DNA of 64,000 nt from the NCBI GenBank assembly GCA_903813345.2, contig CAIIXF020000012.1, positions 2,647,318 through 2,711,317 of the forward strand, given 5' to 3'. The notes under the pieces were generated by a model. The model made no database searches. It was not told the origin of the DNA and saw only the letters and a list, made by a program, of their open reading frames with translations. Positions 47,296 through 60,500 of the stretch are shown here, one piece after another; the stretch's first letter is position 1; each line of letters opens with the position of its first letter. The translations under genes and the position numbers were made by a program. The stretch is from Owenia fusiformis. Taxonomy: Eukaryota; Annelida; Polychaeta; Sabellida; Oweniidae.

Positions 47296-49632
47296 ATGGA
47301 GTCGAGAAATTGCGAGAAATCGGAGATCATAAATCATGAACGCCATAAAGATGATGAAGAAGAACGCGATGAGATAATTACTATAAACGTCGGGGGTATT
47401 AGGTATGAAGTAACGAAGAAAACTCTTCAGCGGTACCCAGGAACTAAGCTCGCGAAGCTGAACAATGACGACGCTGCGTACAGAAAAGCTAAGGATGAAT
47501 ACTTCTTTGACCGTCACCCAGGCATATTCAACACGATACTTAATGTCTACAGGACTGGAGAACTTCATATGGAGAGTGATGGTTGTGGCGAAGTCTTGAA
47601 GCATGAACTGATGTTTTGGAAGGTTGATAAGATCGCATTTGAGAAATGCTGTGCCGGTAAATTCTCAGAAAATGTTGGTAAAAAGAAACAACTACTCCAT
47701 TTTGAATCCAAACTGAATATTGTTCCACCGAATAGCGTCAAACCTTCAACGGAAACTGGGTCTGTTATAAAAAAGGGCTGCTGGCAAAGGGTACGCCCAA
47801 AGGTCTGGCTTTTCTTAGATGAACCATTTTCATCAATGCCCGCAAAGGTAAGACTCTACATTTAAAAGATTGAAAGTTTAAAATCTGAATAGATCTAGCA
47901 AGATTTTCAAAGTACACTTGACAAAATTAAAAAAATTATTTTAGAATATATTGGGCCCATACCATTCATATCTATTTTTTAAAATCCCCAAAACTTGGAA
48001 AAATTTATTTTAGAATATCTTGGGCCCATACCATTCCTTGACATATCTATTTTTTAAATCCCCAAAGTGTATACTGTATTTGAGAAAAACTAAAGAGTTT
48101 TACAAAAGGCCTAATGCATTCATTTTTCTATAAATATGGTTACCATTTTTATCATTTGGGAGAATCTAAACATTATTTCCATATTTTGACACTTTGAATC
48201 CTGAATTTCACCAATACAACAAAGTACAACGTGGATCTTTTAGGCGACATTATATTTGAGGTAGTAAGGAATATATTGGTAACTGCACATGTTGCTTGCA
48301 ATTTTGTCACTCCCTGTGTTAATCTGATTTTGCCTTTAAATTCGATATTAATAATGTATAAGAATCTATATTTTTAATAGCACTTGTCAGTGAAGTATCT
48401 CCTTAAAGGCATGGATTAATTGCAATTTCACTGGAACTTGGCAATGGAAACACAAAGACTCACTTAATGATAGCAATTTATTTTGAAGTACATTCCTAAA
48501 ACGATATTCAATAACTTATGGATATACATTATTGCAGATATTTGGAGTTTGGACGACAATGGTTGTCCTGTTGTCAATAGCAACACTCTGCCTAGAGACG
48601 GTACCTTCCCTACAGCAAAACATGACGTCAGCGGAAGTAGCGGAGGTAGTTGGCATTCCGGAGGACGACCTAATTGAAAATTACGAATTTGAGTTTCATG
48701 ATGATGATTACGAAGACAGCCCTTGGGAGATGACTGAATACTATTCTGAGGAAAACACACTTGATGAAAAAAATGCATCAGCTGATGTCGGGTCTGGAGA
48801 GGACGATGCTAACTACAATACTACAGATTACTACACCGATGAAACCGCTTCCACCCGCGATGGAATAACTAAAAAGAAGATAAAGATATTCGGCTCTTTA
48901 CACGTTAAGAATCCTGTCCTTGATCTCATAGATAATGTACTGTACATTTACTTTGCAGTTGAATTTGTCGTACGCTTCATATTTTCTCCGAACAAACTGA
49001 AATTTCTAATCAGCGTTCACACAATTTGTGATATTTTTGCTCTCTTGCCTGGTTTGATTCTGTATGTAGCAAATCTCGTCGATGTCGAGAATAAGTACAA
49101 AATCTCGATTCTTGATTCGACGAGAATTTTGCTGATCATGCGCATCTTCCGCATTTTCCGGTTGTTGAAACACTCAGTGGCCTACCAAGTGATTGTATAC
49201 ACATTGAAGGCTAGCGCAAAGGAGGTTATACTTATGCTCGGGCTACTCTTACTAGGAATGCTTGTATTTGCCTCTTTGATGTATTTCGGTGAAATGATGA
49301 GCGGTCCGGGTAAGTCGGATATAAAAAGCATCCCGATTGCTTGTTGGTACGCTTTGGTTACCATGACGACTGTTGGTTACGGGGACATCTACCCCAAAAC
49401 GATTGGTGGATACATAGTTGGAAGCCTCTGCGTCATATGTGGCGTGCTTGTCATCGCGTTCACAGTCCCGATAATCGTGAACAACTTTATGATGTATTAC
49501 GCCCACGCACAGTCTCTCAAAGAAAATGATGGCACCTGCGAAGAAACAAAACCACATCCGAATGAAAATAATAACGCTAAAAATAAAACACATGTTAAAG
49601 GTCGCGGTCAAATCGAACTGCCGATGAACTGA
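47296..49632 (+). CDS. Shaw/Kv3-like voltage-gated K+ channel (2 exons, 548 aa)
   Basis: Exons 47296-47847 and 48538-49632, phase 0. The cytoplasmic T1 tetramerisation domain covers about residues 28-130 (INVGGIRYEV, YFFDRHPGIFNTILN). It ends in the His/Cys zinc-site pattern of non-Shaker Kv channels, with a closing Cys-Cys pair (FEKCC). S1 begins near FLDEPFSS. The S1-S2 loop is unusually long and acidic (DDDYED) and has NTT and NAS glycosylation sequons. S4 reads R380, L383, R386, R389, R392, K395. The pore has TMTTVGYGD (D467) and forms a K+-selective tetrameric channel in the plasma membrane. In S6 the usual Pro-x-Pro gating hinge reads TVP (493-495), with only the second proline kept. 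The start is the first ATG before the T1 domain. Kv subfamily assignment by eye is best for Shaw/Kv3. The only intron falls just before S1. Confidence 0.93.
47938..48070. repeat. Tandem duplication of about 67 bp in the K+ channel intron
   Basis: Two copies of TATTTTAGAATAT...TTGGGCCCATACCATTC and ATATCTATTTTTTAAA lie in direct succession. The rest of the 690-bp intron is AT-rich without other features. Confidence 0.8.
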
Positions 49633-49897
49633 TGATCAACTATCTTAAACGTGAATGGTACAGATAAGGTCGCAAAAAGGTGTAAGTAATGATCGCTTAC
49701 ATTAAAGACTTGGAGGAGAACATCTAAAATTGATTTGTGAATTAGAACACAACAGTTCTTAACATCAAACATTTGACCATTATTATAAAGTGGCGCTTTG
49801 ATCTTAAAATGATCAAGAATCTGAATCTGACTTTGAATCACAATAATATAGTTGATACATTGCGAAAGATCCTATAAAACTGAGAAAATATGAACCT

Positions 49898-50146
49898 TTA
49901 TCCTATGCCAAGTAGAGTTTTAGGGAGATAAGTTGGTAAGATATATCCCGTATCCTGATTTTGAGGTTTCCATATCCAGAACCTCCATATCTCCCGCTTC
50001 GGTGCATATCTTCCCACTTCCGGTGCATATCTTCCCGCTTCTGGTAATGCAATAAAATGACTGCATATGAATGATTTGTTTATTTTTACACCGTGTACTA
50101 TTGAAATGACCATATGCCCCTGAAGACTCTACTTGGTATGGGATAA
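49898..50146. mobile_element. About 250-bp inverted-repeat element
   Basis: TTTATCCTATGCCAAGTAGA at the left pairs with TCTACTTGGTATGGGATAAA at the right. The interior has short repeats of GCATATCTTCCC. Confidence 0.7.
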
Positions 50147-50703
50147 AGCAGTTATGTACCGTCGGTTGGGTTCATCCGTCGTGAGATATGCACATCTACC
50201 TTCGGTGCCTACGGTCCCTCAGGTAGGTATGCATATCTCCCTCTGGATAAACCCCATGTCCAAAAAAACTCCCAGTACATAACCCTTATCTATATAGCTA
50301 ATGAAATTACTCAAGATAATGAAAGCCTCCAGATTAAATTCAATCTAGATTTGATTTCACCTACCGGTACAGTATATTCTCATCTAAGTACATGACAATA
50401 GACTACATTTTACCCAGATTCCCTGTTTTAGATTTTCCATATTGTGTCTTCAACTAGATGATAATACTTATCACATTTAAACAAAATGGTTGGGGATACT
50501 GCTGTACATGAAATGCTTTATTATATTGCTTTTGGGAATTGACGGCATCCTTCGTGGACTTAACATGGCTTCGACTCGATTGAGCACACGGGTCTTTAAT
50601 TTATATCTTCATATATGTATTATGCATGAACTAAGATGTGAATATCTCAAAACAATAACATTTATGATTTAACAGAACCATTTTGTAAATTACAATGCAT
50701 AAA

Positions 50704-51227
50704 CACTGGTGATCCTCTTGATTACGCTGGTTACCAAAACAAAATGTCGGAACATCGAAGGTACGATTTTTCTTTTTTCCTTATTTCACACGTTGTAGGC
50801 AGAATTCCCACGACATTTTTAATACAAACGTGTATCAGTATCATATGCTTAAGAAAATGTACATATTTGCGAACAAATAGTTCAGAAGACAACAGAATCG
50901 TCGATATAATTACTCACTTAAGTTACATAAACGGTTTTTCGAAAAACGGTTAAGATCTGCACTTTTAAGCCAAACCGTTATTATGTAACTTAAGTGACGA
51001 ATTAAATCGACGATTCTGTTGTCTTCTGAGCTATGTTTTCGCAAACATGTACATTTTCTATAACATATGATACTGATATACGTTTGTGAGAAAAAACGTC
51101 GTGGGGATTCTGCCTACAACGCGTGATATAATGAAAAAAGAAAAATCGTACCTTCGACGTTCCGACATTTTGTTACCTTAAAAACGGTTCGTTTTGGTAA
51201 CCAGCGTAATCGAGTGGATCACCAGTG
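50704..51227. mobile_element. 524-bp near-complete palindrome, duplication ATAAA
   Basis: Ends CACTGGTGATCC and GGATCACCAGTG. Arms of about 260 bp match almost throughout, with a central CGGTTTTTCGAAAAACGG core near 50932-50949. The direct repeat ATAAA flanks it (50699-50703, 51228-51232). Open frames inside are shadows of the palindrome. Confidence 0.88.
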
Positions 51228-51404
51228 ATAAAGTACGAATGGATCTGTGGATTTAACATTCAATAAATTACACGATATTTTGTGATCTTATATTTTCATG
51301 AATACAGTAATCGTTCTTTCATTTTATCGCGTGTACAGTTTTTGGACTGTGATGGTATGATTATGAAGTGCGTGCAAATTCATGTCTTACAGTCAAGTCA
51401 TATA

Positions 51405-51512
51405 GCTCAGTCATATAATAAATCAAAATAGCCCGTCATATAAATCAAAATAGTCCATCATATAAATCAAAATAGCCCGTCATATAAATCAAAATAGTCT
51501 ATCATATAAATC
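51405..51512. repeat. 22-bp tandem repeat overlapping a stop codon
   Basis: About five units of CATATAAATCAAAATAGCCC/TCC type. The minus-strand serine hydrolase gene terminates within it at 51467. Confidence 0.9.
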
Positions 51513-54500
51513 ACAAAGAAGACCCACAGAATTTGATAAGCTCGTACTGAGCTCACTCCACTTTTCGTAGGCGATGGAGTTCTGGATGGTGGTGGATGGG
51601 CAGTTGGGCATGCCCCTGTATTTGGAGGTGGGGCCTGAGAGAACTTCAGACCCTTTGTGTAACTATAAGGAACATCTCTTGGATCCAACTGAATTTCAGC
51701 ACGATCAATCTCGTTGTTTCCCATTGAACTCCAAAACTGTACAGTTTGCGGTATCACCCAGAATATATCAAGTTCAAAATGATCGGTTTTATTTCCCGGG
51801 AATAGCTCAAAGTCAAACAGTCCATATTGTAAAATTAAACTTGTGTTGTCTTGCACTTCAGGGTCATATAGAATAGTGACGTTTCCATAAGCGAAATTCC
51901 CGTATGTTCCAAGATAAGCTGAAAGGTTACGCCTGGAGCGATGTAATTTGTTAGGTCTTCTTGGATATTCTAAAAAATAAGAACGTAAAACATGTTCACA
52001 TGATGTCAATGTCAATATTCAGAGGACAAGAGGCTTGCGATGATTTTGTACTAATATTTATATTGCTGTTACAACGATAAATCTTAACTTAACTGGTGTG
52101 TTTGAATGTCACAGCTCAGATTGGCTGATGGAACAACTTTTTGAGGGTTGTCGTATTAGCCGAGCAGTCTAGAACACTGAACACGTTAACGTTGTGCTCG
52201 TGATATCGAGACGCGTTATGCGTGAGATGACGTAGCTTTATGACAATTAATTCATCAAAACAGGTCCTTTAAAGGGTTCCGATAAGCTTCCCGTATAAAA
52301 ACAATATGGCGGCTCCAGGCGAATCAACTGGATCAGTCCATTTTTAAGAAATAAGGGGAGTTCTGTAAAATCCAGTTTATTTAAATTGTCTTTGAGATAA
52401 AGTAATCCGTTTATAATGATTTTGAAAATATTATCCAAAGAGTGATTGTGTTCAAAGAATACATGTACAACAGCCAATATAAATCCTTGTATTAGAACTG
52501 CTTTGTTTCATTGGTAGGGTATTTCATATATGCCAAGCTGTGTGCTATTACGTTATGGGGAAAAGATGCCAATTTTTCCTTATTATACACAAATAGAAGA
52601 TCCTGAAACTACACCCATAAATGTGGAATTGATTTGTCAAAATAAAAATCACCCTTTTATAAATGTGTGACGATCTATAATATATTTATGCTATATAACA
52701 GTTAGAGGTGTTGACACAACGACCTCGAGCCTGTGAACCCTTGAGTATTATTCCGGGATCGGGCCTTTTATACTAAACGGTGAGCAACACCAGAAACGAG
52801 CGTTCGATTTGCTAAACGATATGCGTCACCCTTTAATGTCCTTGTAGTCTAGGGGTTGTGGATTTGAATAGTTTAATTGTTAAATCCATTCTATCTTACT
52901 ATTCATATCATAAATAATATCAAATATGAAGAATGACTATAATTTCCATATTAAAATGTATCATATTTACCAAGTTGAAGTCCCGATTGTTTCCCGATTT
53001 TCTCGACTAATTCTTTCAATGCAAACGCTTTCGGAGTCATTGCATTTTGGCTTTTATAAAGTTCTTTCTTGATATTTGGTACAGCCTTTCTGAGCAGGGA
53101 TGGAATGAGTCTGGTAAATCCTAGGTCCTCATCTTTCACGTTTTTAGGTCTTTCATATCGCAGGTTATTGATATCACATATAGTACTAGAGTTGTATAGT
53201 GGCGTCTCACCTATATTTACATGTACAATGCAGGCAATTATATGATTGTGTTACGTAGAATATAGAATACGATTTTTTGTATATATCGTGAACAATAATT
53301 TTTTGTCTTATAAAAGATAGATTTGGATTTTGATGGCTCAAAAAACTTTAGACCATCAGAAGGGTAGTAGCTTACACGAGGACGGGGTTAATTCTTATTA
53401 TAATCCTTTTTTCCAATTTCCATTTAAAAAATCCAATTTGAACAAACGTATATTAACGTTGACCACAGATATAAAAAATAATCCATACCCAATAGTATAT
53501 CTAGAAGTGCAAGTCTAAGTTCTTGAAATGCCCATGGCACGCCAAGTGTATTCCTTGCCATGAACACCCCCATGTTGGCCGTGGGCAGCATCGCCATGTG
53601 TGCAGAATAGCCAACAATCCCTCCATAATGACTGTACATAGGAAATCCTGAAAAATAGTATTACTTTTAACGATATTGATGAGGATCTCAATTCAATTTT
53701 CTTACGAGGAATTAACATTACAAAATATCTCCATCTGGGAAGTTATTGCAAATGGTTCCAAACGTGTAACACTATGTTACAGACGCCCCCGGGGGGTTCA
53801 CTATATATAAACCTTGACGGGGATCCTCGGCGCATGTGGGGTACCTTTTTCAACGTTTGGTATGGCAATGGACCCATATTTTAGGATTCGGTATGGGAAT
53901 GCCCGGAAATTTCTGACTTCTGAGGTATGGCAATGGTCGGACTTTTGCTCTTCTGGTATGAGAATGGTCGTTGTAGATACGTAACCTAACATTCGTGGTA
54001 TGGCATTGGTCCAGTAGTTGCAAATCTGTATGACATTGATCCTATATTTAATTTACTTTGAATTAAGGTATGGCATTGGTCCCATATTTGGACATTTGGT
54101 ATGGCATTGGTCCTACATTTTGACATTTGGTATGGCATTGGTCCCATAATTGGGCATTTGGTATGGAATTGGTCCTATATTTAGACATTTGGTATGGCAT
54201 TGGTCCTATATTTGGACATTTGGTATGGCCTTTGGGCGTTATTTTGGTTGGTATGGGAACATATTGAAATTTGACAGATTGGTATGGGAACATATTGATA
54301 TTTGAGGCTTCAGCCTAGGACCCCCGTCGAGTTTTATATACAGTGAACCCCCCGGGCAGACGCCGAACGCCTGTCGTAGATCACAAAACAATGGCTCTAT
54401 CTATCTATCACCACTTCCTATTGGTTATGACATAAAACTACTGTACCATAGATTTACTATAGTACAATATATAGCAATTGTAAATAAATCAGAAAATGTG

Positions 54501-57500
54501 CCATTTTCCCATGATCGGTTGCTACTGGGAACTTATGTCAAAATTCTGGCTCTGGAAAAAAGGTACCTCTATGCCATCCGATGTGGATACCCTGCCCATA
54601 ACGATCTGAGCCCACGTGTGTATAAGGGGCAACTGGCAATGTGTTATTCAAATTTGGGAGCACTGCTGGAGTATAAACTATTGATGCTTCTCTCATTTTA
54701 TTGATCACATCTTCACTGACGACTTGACGACCACTGACGTCTTTCCCCTGGCTTAACTGGAAAGACAACCATTTCCCGGCATCCTCAGCGGTTAGAGCAA
54801 CCGCACCTGCAGGCCCCGTTGATCTACCGATACCCCTGTAGTATTTTAGAAGATAAAGATTAGAATAGGAATTAATCAGAAAGGGTCATATCCTGTACTT
54901 ACCTAATTAAAACAAGTGTTGATTTCATGGATCATATACATTAATTCTAGGTTTCTATGAGTCCCACTCCGATAACTCACTCCGAAATAGCTTGGTATTA
55001 AAACAAATTAATTACCATTCAACGTCGTGATATTGGAAAAATCATGATGTTTATTTTTTAGTATTACATGTGGCAAGGGCGTTACAATACCCGGGAATTT
55101 ATCGGTTCGTGCAGTACTTGTTTGTGATAGCGCCCTCTGTAGGTCACTGTGCTTATAGCCTACAGTAATACGGGGTAGGATATCGGGAATTCGGTCAGTT
55201 TCTATCCGTCGATTTCGCTATGAATTGAAGCAAGTGTGACCACTTTATCCACTTAAACAATTTGATAATTGATTAAATATTTAAACAAAATCGATAAACA
55301 CGTTATACACTTCCTATCTCCTTAGAAATTAGCATGTATTTATGGATTGTGTTTTCGAACAAGGCTCGACCCAAACCAATAGGGAAATCCTTATGCTAAT
55401 TAGTATGACGTCATATTTTCCTGGGGAATCCTAGATTTCAAAGCCTCAGTCTGTTATTGTGTCAAATGTAAACGCTCTTTTGCAGACAGAAAATTGACAG
55501 ATTAGCTTTTAACTTTCAGCTTTGGTGTTTAGATATTCTGTATTTCTACCGGACTTCTTGCTGAATATCATATAATGTTATAACTTGATTTGGATCATTG
55601 CCTGATTGCTCATTCTGAAATTTTGATTGTGATTCATGATTGATTGGCAAGAAAAATAATTCCTATTGTTTTCCAGCGAAGTCAAAATGTTACAGCATGA
55701 GTTATAATGTCGAGTTTGCATCATGTTAAATTCTGCTAGTGATTAGAAGTCCATGCACAATCATACACATAAGAGACAAACACACCCAGGCTCCAGGCCG
55801 TGCGGATGGAAATATAAAACTATTTAAGGCACAAACTGGTATTAATAGACCGATATGTAGTGTCTGCCATGTATTGAAGGTAAACCAATCTGCATTATTA
55901 ATGTTTCTTCTATCAATACATGGATTGTGCAATGGAAAAGCAATGGCACAATTCTCGAAATCGCTGTTCCCTCTTCAAAAGAGGAGACGCGAAAATCTTT
56001 CCTTATAAGGTCAAAATATTTCCCATGATGCAGTTCGCGGAGGAACAAATTTATACTTCCTTGTTTTCCCTCATAGGTTTAACATGGGGATTTTCACACC
56101 TATTTTTCAAACGATATATTCGTTCATATTCCCGTACGAGGGTACAGAAAAAAATATTATAAACGATTGACCTCTTATTAATCTTAATATAACAGCTATT
56201 TTTTTCATTGTATTGATTCATAGCGTAGTGAAAACGATGATTGAAAAGTGAAAAAATATTCCGGAAGAGAAGGTCACATGATCAGTTGACTAGTCGCCAT
56301 ATTGGAAAAAACAATTCCATTCGACTTTTCAATACTCTCATGCCAATCTTACCACACTACAGACTGCAACATCGATGCAACAACTGAAAAAAAGTATTCA
56401 TCTTCAAATTACATCATAGAGTTACGTTGAAAACCAACAAATCACTGAGCAGTAGACCAAAGAGGAAGCGTCGCTATTATCTAGGTCACTCTGTTCAGTG
56501 GTCCGAAAGCAAAGCTATGGTACTCGTTTCCGAATTTTGTTGTTCATTGTACAATCTTTTATTGATTAAACTCGGTATACTGACTGCAATGACAAAGAAG
56601 AATACTTCCGATGTTGTCATTGTTTTATTTAGCGTGCGGGTGTAAAAACAAAATTGCGTAATTAGTTTGATTTAGAACTTTCGGGTCACGCAAATAGCTA
56701 CGCGAAATGCAAAGTGAGAAAATATTGACCAATCAAATTTTGTCCTTTTTGAGTGCTTTTTCAGTACATATTTGCGAACGTTCTGATTCAAAGAGCGAAT
56801 CGCGAAAGGGAGAATTAAAAATGTGCATATCAATCGTGAATATCTCTCGGTTCAAAGCTTATTTCCAACAGAATCGTGTCAAAATATGTGTCTGAGTAAC
56901 AGTTATACATTATAAGATCGCAAACTCTTACCAATTATCAGCCGAATGGCTCATTTTCAACGAAATGTCCTTAAGACAACAGCCCTGGGTCGCGCCTGAG
57001 ACCAAAAACTATTTCAAATAGCCCTCCCCTAATTATATTGGATAATCACATTTATGCGTGCGCGCGCAGCTGATCCACTGAACGAAACGCCACTTCCCGC
57101 TGAAATCACCGGGTATTGATCTTTCCCTTGCATGTGGTGGAGCATACGTGTAAAAATTAATGTACCTGAATATGCTAATATCGAGGGGGTCAGACAGAAG
57201 TAGACCTCCAACACTGATGTGCCAACGAGCCCAGTTCGTCCAATTTGTTCTGGGACCCCAGTCAATAAATGAACTATCACTCATGTCTAGAAAACACATG
57301 ATAAATAGATGTGCATCTAACAAAGATAGTACTATATAACCTATTCAAGTGATCCATTCCGTGGCACTGTGATTGTTGACATTGCTTCTGAATATAACTG
57401 TTAACAAACTTAATGTCATGGAATGGATCACTTAAATCATCGTGAGATATCACAGCCTTCTCTCAGTTTCCTTCTAGTGCATAGCAGAGATGGTCTGAGT

Positions 57501-60500
57501 ATCAGAATACACTTAAATAGGGTGTATATACATTTCCAGATTTTATATGATTGAAATGAATTAATGATGCCTATTTTCAGACTTTACATTATACCTAATT
57601 TATCAAACAGTTCTTGCTTAATAAGTTCCTCCCATGTTTTGCCAGTCATCTTCTTTGGTATGATACCCAGCAAAGCATAAAGTGGATTGTTGTAAAACCA
57701 TTCAACACGCATTGGTATGGTAGGCCTTAAGAATCTCAACCTCCTACAAAAGTAAACTGAGTTCAAAATACGTGCAAACTATCACTATGGATAGCGAATT
57801 TGCCGAATTTATCAAAATCGGACAGCGCAACATTTCCTGACGATTAAAATGTATATTAATTCAATATAGACAAGGTGCGTTTTCATCTGGAGGAAATGTG
57901 GTAGGCATTTAGTGTTAAAAGTGTTCTGACAAGTGTTTCTTATGAAACGTTTTATGCTGAATCCAAAAAAACATGTTGGCAAGCTGAAATATGATTATTT
58001 AACCCTTAATATACCATGTTAGTCCCCCCTCCCCCAAAATTCACCCCTATCAGGGGGAAAAATTCTTTAACCTAAAATAACTTTGATTTTATGGTTTTTG
58101 TAAGTGAAATACATGGACATTGTATAAAATAAACATTTGAAGTATGAATGATATGGATTACACTTAAGAAATTTGAATAAAAGCAAAAAGTGTGTACCCC
58201 AGGGGGCAAATTTATGACCTATTTTTTACTTTTCGTGTCATAACTTTTTTATCAGACAATGATGGATGCTAAAAAATCCATGTAAAAGGCTTAATACCTG
58301 GTATACCAATCCTGCAAGAATCAAAGTTAAAAAATTACTGAACTTAAGAAAAAATGACATTAAGGCGGGGCTGATTTTATGTGTGACTATAACTGACCCC
58401 TATTGCTTTAACATTTATCACTCTGTGTTCATATATTTGGCATTTTAGAATAAATCTAAAATATAAAACTTATTTTAGCTAAGTTTTAGGAAGATTTAAG
58501 CTTTCTAGCATGTTCAAATATTAAAAATTCATGAAATATGATGTCTAAAATTGATAAGTTATAGGTATACCCTTGGATTCAAGACCCCTATAATTTCTTA
58601 TTTATGAACATATTTGTACCAATATTAGTTTTCTAGCTTAGGAAAATAATGTATAATATCTCCTGGCTTGGCTTTCTGGTGGTTTGAACAATCCTAGGTG
58701 TTATCATTGAAAATTCATTCTTAAATCATAGGTCTGCAATCGATCAAATTCAAGTATACCATTAGTATCATTCTACTGGTACAGGGTTTCCAAAAAAGGA
58801 CCGAAGAAAAGTTAATTAACTTGGTCAATCCTGCATATTCTGCCTTAAAACTTCAGAATTATTTAGTTCATTCAATGTGGATTTTGTTGTGAAAGTTTAA
58901 TGATAATTTGCTCATGGAGTCAAAAACTACAGCACTTTACAACATATGTCCAATGTGGCCACTTCTCCTCGACATGCACAATCAAATCTGGCGAAGGAAG
59001 TTGTTTAATTGTCCACGGCATGACTAAAATCTATCTAGAGAAGTGAAACTAGTGTCAGACAAATTCGCAGATGTTCTTTTTTACATGCCTAAAATTTTAA
59101 GTCGATAGCTCCATCAGAAGCTTTGTAATCCATGTTGCTATGAGTAGGAGAGTCATCAACAGCTTCGTAGGTCGGAGTTGTGGCCACATGGGGCATGTGT
59201 TGTAAAGTGCTGCAGTCTTTTACTTAATAAGCAGATTATCATTAAACGTTCACAACAAAATTCACATGAAATGAAGTAAATAATTCTGAAATTCTAAGGC
59301 AAAATATGCAAGATTGACCAAAATAATCAACTTTTCTTCGGTCCTGTTTTTTGGACACCCTGTATGAGTATACTTGAACTTGCTATGATTTCATAGATAA
59401 GTTGTTTGATGTATGACATATTCCGAGCCGACTTTCTGTTTATTTTAACCATCTAAGAGGCTTAATCATTGAAAATCATTACAAATAAAGGTCTAAACAG
59501 ACAGTATTAAGGTGCACTTTTACAATACACTTATTATTTCCAGGCTTAGGGTAGATTGGTACCTACTACTGTTTCATAGCTCGGAGGTTTGATATATGAC
59601 ATATTCTGACTAGTTTTTCTGCAGATTTGAGCCACTTAACAGGTCTAATCATTGAATATACTTCATATACTAGGTCTAAAATTGAAGTATTCAATAGAAC
59701 CCTCTATTAGAAATTCAAAAAAGATTCAGAATGACATTAACCTAAACATTGGATCTGAATCAGGATTAAAATCCTTCATAGAGCTGAACAAGGAAGACAA
59801 GGCTAACTTCATTCTGTTGGTGATACATGGACATGGTCCAAATACTTCACCCAAGCCCAAAGAAAGGGAGCTTCATCTCAATGCACTTCAATGCATGATC
59901 CCTTATTTCATGACCACCAAAATTATGGAAGGTGGGGCACAGTAAACTTAGAGAAAATGCACTAACTTACCTGCTGCAGTTGAGTGAGGATTCTTGCATT
60001 GAAACTATGTGGTGAAAGGCTCTACAAATTCAATCAACCAAGTTGATTGACCCCTATGCCAGTATGCTATTGGTTAGAAGGGTGGCAGAATTGTAGGCAT
60101 ATACAATATCTGCATTGAATAGATGGGCACCGGGGTATAATATTAGGTCACACATGGGGAGTCCAAACAAGAATGATGTTTGGACTTGCGTTTTGACATT
60201 CCATAGAGGGGGGATGGTAATTTGCAAATCAAAACAAGAATCTATTGAAGACGATAAAATATGTGACATGCTGCTGAAGTTTGGCATGTTTTCAGAAGAT
60301 CCATTACTTAATCTCCAAAGTATATGTACAAAAGATGTACTCACAGAAACAATCAACAGGCTCGACAGCTTGGCCAACAACAACTGGATGTCTTTGTGTC
60401 TTAGAGGTTGATACCAACAGAGTCAATTGAAAGACAGCAAGCACCAACATTTTCTAAACTATGTGCCTAATCCCAATATAAACGAGCATAAAGTTGTTAG

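Larger units (their letters stand above)
49633..51466. other. Intergenic region, K+ channel to beta-lactamase-like gene (tail-to-tail)
   Basis: Contains two inverted-repeat elements and a 22-bp tandem repeat that overlaps the end of the downstream minus-strand gene. AATAAA at 50051-50056 is a possible channel poly(A) signal. It lies inside the first element. Confidence 0.5.

Noticed and set aside
49182-49611. Minus-strand open frames opposite the K+ channel pore region
   Set aside because: Shadows of a strongly conserved coding exon on the plus strand.
56427-56895. Short open frames in the hydrolase intron (for example one rich in Arg/Lys at 56427)
   Set aside because: No match to a known family, no fit to the exon phases of the surrounding gene, and composition typical of intron.
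60054-60383. 109-codon minus-strand frame inside the palindromic element
   Set aside because: It is the antisense of the plus-strand remnant at 60115-60411, whose residues look more protein-like. No family was recognised for either strand, so only the plus-strand reading was kept as a pseudogene.
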